Part shown: positions 62,043 to 64,000 of the stretch, one piece after another
Layout of the letters: each line of letters opens with the position of its first letter
How positions within the stretch are numbered: position 1 is the first letter of the stretch
Assembly (NCBI GenBank): GCA_003993805.1
Contig: RSEF01000004.1
Span: 10,601,803-10,665,802 of the forward strand
Source: Himantopus leucocephalus
Taxonomy: Eukaryota > Chordata > Aves > Charadriiformes > Recurvirostridae
Direction: 5' to 3'
DNA: 64,000 bases
Made by a program: the position numbers and the translations under genes
The notes under the pieces: generated by a model
Database searches by the model: none
Told to the model about the DNA's origin: nothing
What the model saw: the letters and a program-made list of their open reading frames with translations, nothing else

Positions 62043-63479
62043 CTGTGGGAGGAAGAAAGCACATCTGGACAAGAAGCAGAAGGACAGACGGAGGAATTGA
62101 AGCAAGAATTAACCTAATTCAAATTCATCAAAGAACTGCCAGTCATGAAAACTGGTAGTGTTTTCACACTCTGCTGGAAAAAGAAAATAAAACAAAGGAA
62201 GAGACTGGACACAGAAAGTTACGCAGAGCTTAATCCACAAAAAACACACATTGGAGCTTCTAACACTCTGAAACAAACACTGCATGTCAGGACAATGCTC
62301 TTCTAAGTATTCGGGAAAAGATGAAAGGTCTTAACGTCCACGTCACTTTAAAATTGTTCACAACAACCGGCAGAGCATTTATGAAAACCTGGGCAAAACA
62401 GTAAGTGAGCTAAGAGCTCAGATGAACTCTTCAGAAGAGCAAAGGATGAAGCGCACTTGTCCCCACTGCAAGCATATCAGACATTTATTAGTTTTAAGCT
62501 GACCAAGCTATGTCAGCATTATGCCAGAAAAAAATAAAAACTATGTGAGCACTGGAAGAAAACCTACTGCCAATGGATAAGGGGGTAAAACTCTGTTCTT
62601 ACTATGGTAATTTTATAACAACTAAAGATATACACACAAAAAAAAAATGTATGAGTGAATATCAAATTGGAAGATATCTAATTTGCATCAGCATCATGGA
62701 AATTCAACATTGAAATAAAACCACCAATATCTTGTTCCCATCCTCTTCCTTCAGTCCTGTCCATAGGCAATTTACCCCCACTCTACGACAAAGCTTTAAA
62801 GAAGATCTGGGGGAAAAAAAAAAAAAACCCTGCCACGAAATTCTCTATTTACAGAGGAAAATGACCATTCACTGTCTGTTGGAAACAACAAGCACCACCA
62901 GTTCACAGGGTAATACATTGTGCCTTTTACATCAGCAGAGACTTTGACTTTATTATAAGTAAAATGAGAAAACTGCTGTTCCATTCTCAGGATGACAATA
63001 ACGGTAAGTGTAACAGTACTATGAACCGTCCCTTTTCCAGACCTACAGCGTACACTTAAACTTGAGTCTTTGCATGTTTAAAGTTTCCTTTTAGGAACTG
63101 AGGAGCAACAGTTTAGGAGTTCATGTCTAATTCATTCAGGTTTTTTATCCCATATTGTATCTGATATAAGACTTTCTTTTTTTTAGGGATATGGCTAAAA
63201 ATGAATCCTGACATTTAATTATATTTGAGTGTGAAATTCTTCAATTTCACTATTTTTTTTTAATCTCTGAAAGTGAAAATCAACTCATGCCTTAAACTCT
63301 CATTTACAGCAGTTACTCCAACTGCCCAGGCTTTCAGAAATTTCAGAAGCCACTTGCATGCCTCCACTGCATTGGGAAAATTTAATACAGTGTAAGATAT
63401 GCAGATAAAATATGAATTCCAGCCATGTAACAAAAATGCCGTTGACAACATGTATATTATGCAATTATGACTGTCATTT
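62043..63479. other. Unique DNA, no gene seen
   Basis: An A run lies at about 62813-62826 and another near 62637-62647. Frames at 62732-62947 and 63260-63451 are short and unrecognised. Confidence 0.5.
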
Positions 63480-64000
63480 TATTACTGTTATTAATTTATT
63501 AGTATAATTGCAATTTTTTTCAATGTCATAATGTGATAATAAAGGACTTGTCATTACTACGTTAACCTCGGAACATCTCTGACCTCAGGGGAGGTAGCTG
63601 TACGCTTTCAGTCCAAAATGAGCTGTCAGTTACCACAACGAGATTTTGATGACTACATTATCTTGTAATTAAATGTCTCAACAAACTTCTCCTTTTGATT
63701 GACAGGTAGTTAAGACTATCTTTGACCACAGGGCAGTTTCTTTATTTTTCAAGAATAATTTTTCAGCAGTGAAGAAGAAAGACAAGAGTTTAAAAATTAA
63801 AGTGTTTTGAACTATATATTAATCTATATTTGGTACTTATAAGACAGTGAAAATTCTGCCGAATTGCATTATCCCCTGCCCAAGCTACTGCATTTAAGTG
63901 ACAACTTTGATTGATTAAAGGAGCTTATGCTGTTCTTTATTAGCATTTAGGTCTTTAAAGAAATAAATTGTTTTGATTTTACATTTTTTCCCCTTCCATG
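63480..64000. promoter_or_regulatory. Candidate conserved block with MEIS/PBX decamer
   Basis: Repeat-free, motif-dense DNA reaching the window edge. TGATTGACAG at 63696-63705 is the exact composite MEIS-PBX decamer. TTTGATTGATTAAAGG near 63907 adds PBX/TCF-like words. An alternative reading exists: the decamer's final AG also makes an acceptor-like site followed by 34 open codons (VVKTIFDHRAV onward) to a TGA at about 63808-63810. The regulatory reading is preferred. Confidence 0.4.

Noticed and set aside
1..64000. CRISPR arrays, operons, prophage or other prokaryotic systems
   Set aside because: No spaced identical repeats, no dense coding, and clear avian CR1 elements show vertebrate nuclear DNA.

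Overview
The window looks like non-coding vertebrate nuclear DNA, almost certainly from a bird. It is AT-rich and has no operons, ribosome binding sites or long open frames. Its recognisable repeats are CR1 LINEs with the avian type of 3' end (ATTCTATG/ATTCTGTG-like terminal octamers and the block corresponding to 'ggttggaagagacct'). Two 100-N scaffold gaps and several isolated single Ns show a draft assembly. No complete protein-coding gene was found. The best readings are an intergenic desert, or one or a few large introns, carrying scattered candidate regulatory DNA.

Layout. 1-21.7 kb: unique AT-rich DNA with small inverted repeats (1.87, 5.2, 9.3 and 19.8 kb) and stretches that read like conserved non-coding elements (about 5.8, 9.1 and 17.5-18.1 kb). 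21.7-23.8 kb: an old, stop-ridden CR1 ORF2 on the minus strand (endonuclease, linker and reverse transcriptase), interrupted by a younger 5'-truncated CR1 in the same orientation. 23.8-29.4 kb: unique DNA with two single-N joins, one inside a G-quadruplex-prone tract. 29.4-31.8 kb: the most regulatory-looking segment, with a motif-rich block holding a perfect palindromic RFX X-box at 30199-30214, then two small CpG-rich patches, and a CTCF-like site at 32.1 kb. 32-46 kb: mostly unremarkable, with a CR1 tail, a gap, hairpins and an ancient L2/L3/MIR-like 3' end at 43.75 kb. 46.4-51.2 kb: further candidate conserved blocks, a second gap, three 65-bp tandem units each carrying CATCAGCTG, and a perfect 28-bp palindrome. 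51-59 kb: unique DNA, a duplicated 104-bp segment around a single N, and a short CR1 tail. 60.6-64 kb: more candidate regulatory DNA, two unproven exon-like open segments (61.2 kb plus strand, 61.9-62.0 kb minus strand), and a MEIS/PBX decamer at 63.7 kb.

Limits. Conservation was not computed. 'Candidate regulatory' calls rest on motif content and the absence of repeat signatures, so they are inference. CR1 calls rest on recognising the family from the sequence and on partial reverse-strand translation. No new biological system was found. The observations most worth testing are the X-box block, the two exon-like segments, the long palindrome, the 65-bp E-box array and the single-N duplications, which look like assembly joins.
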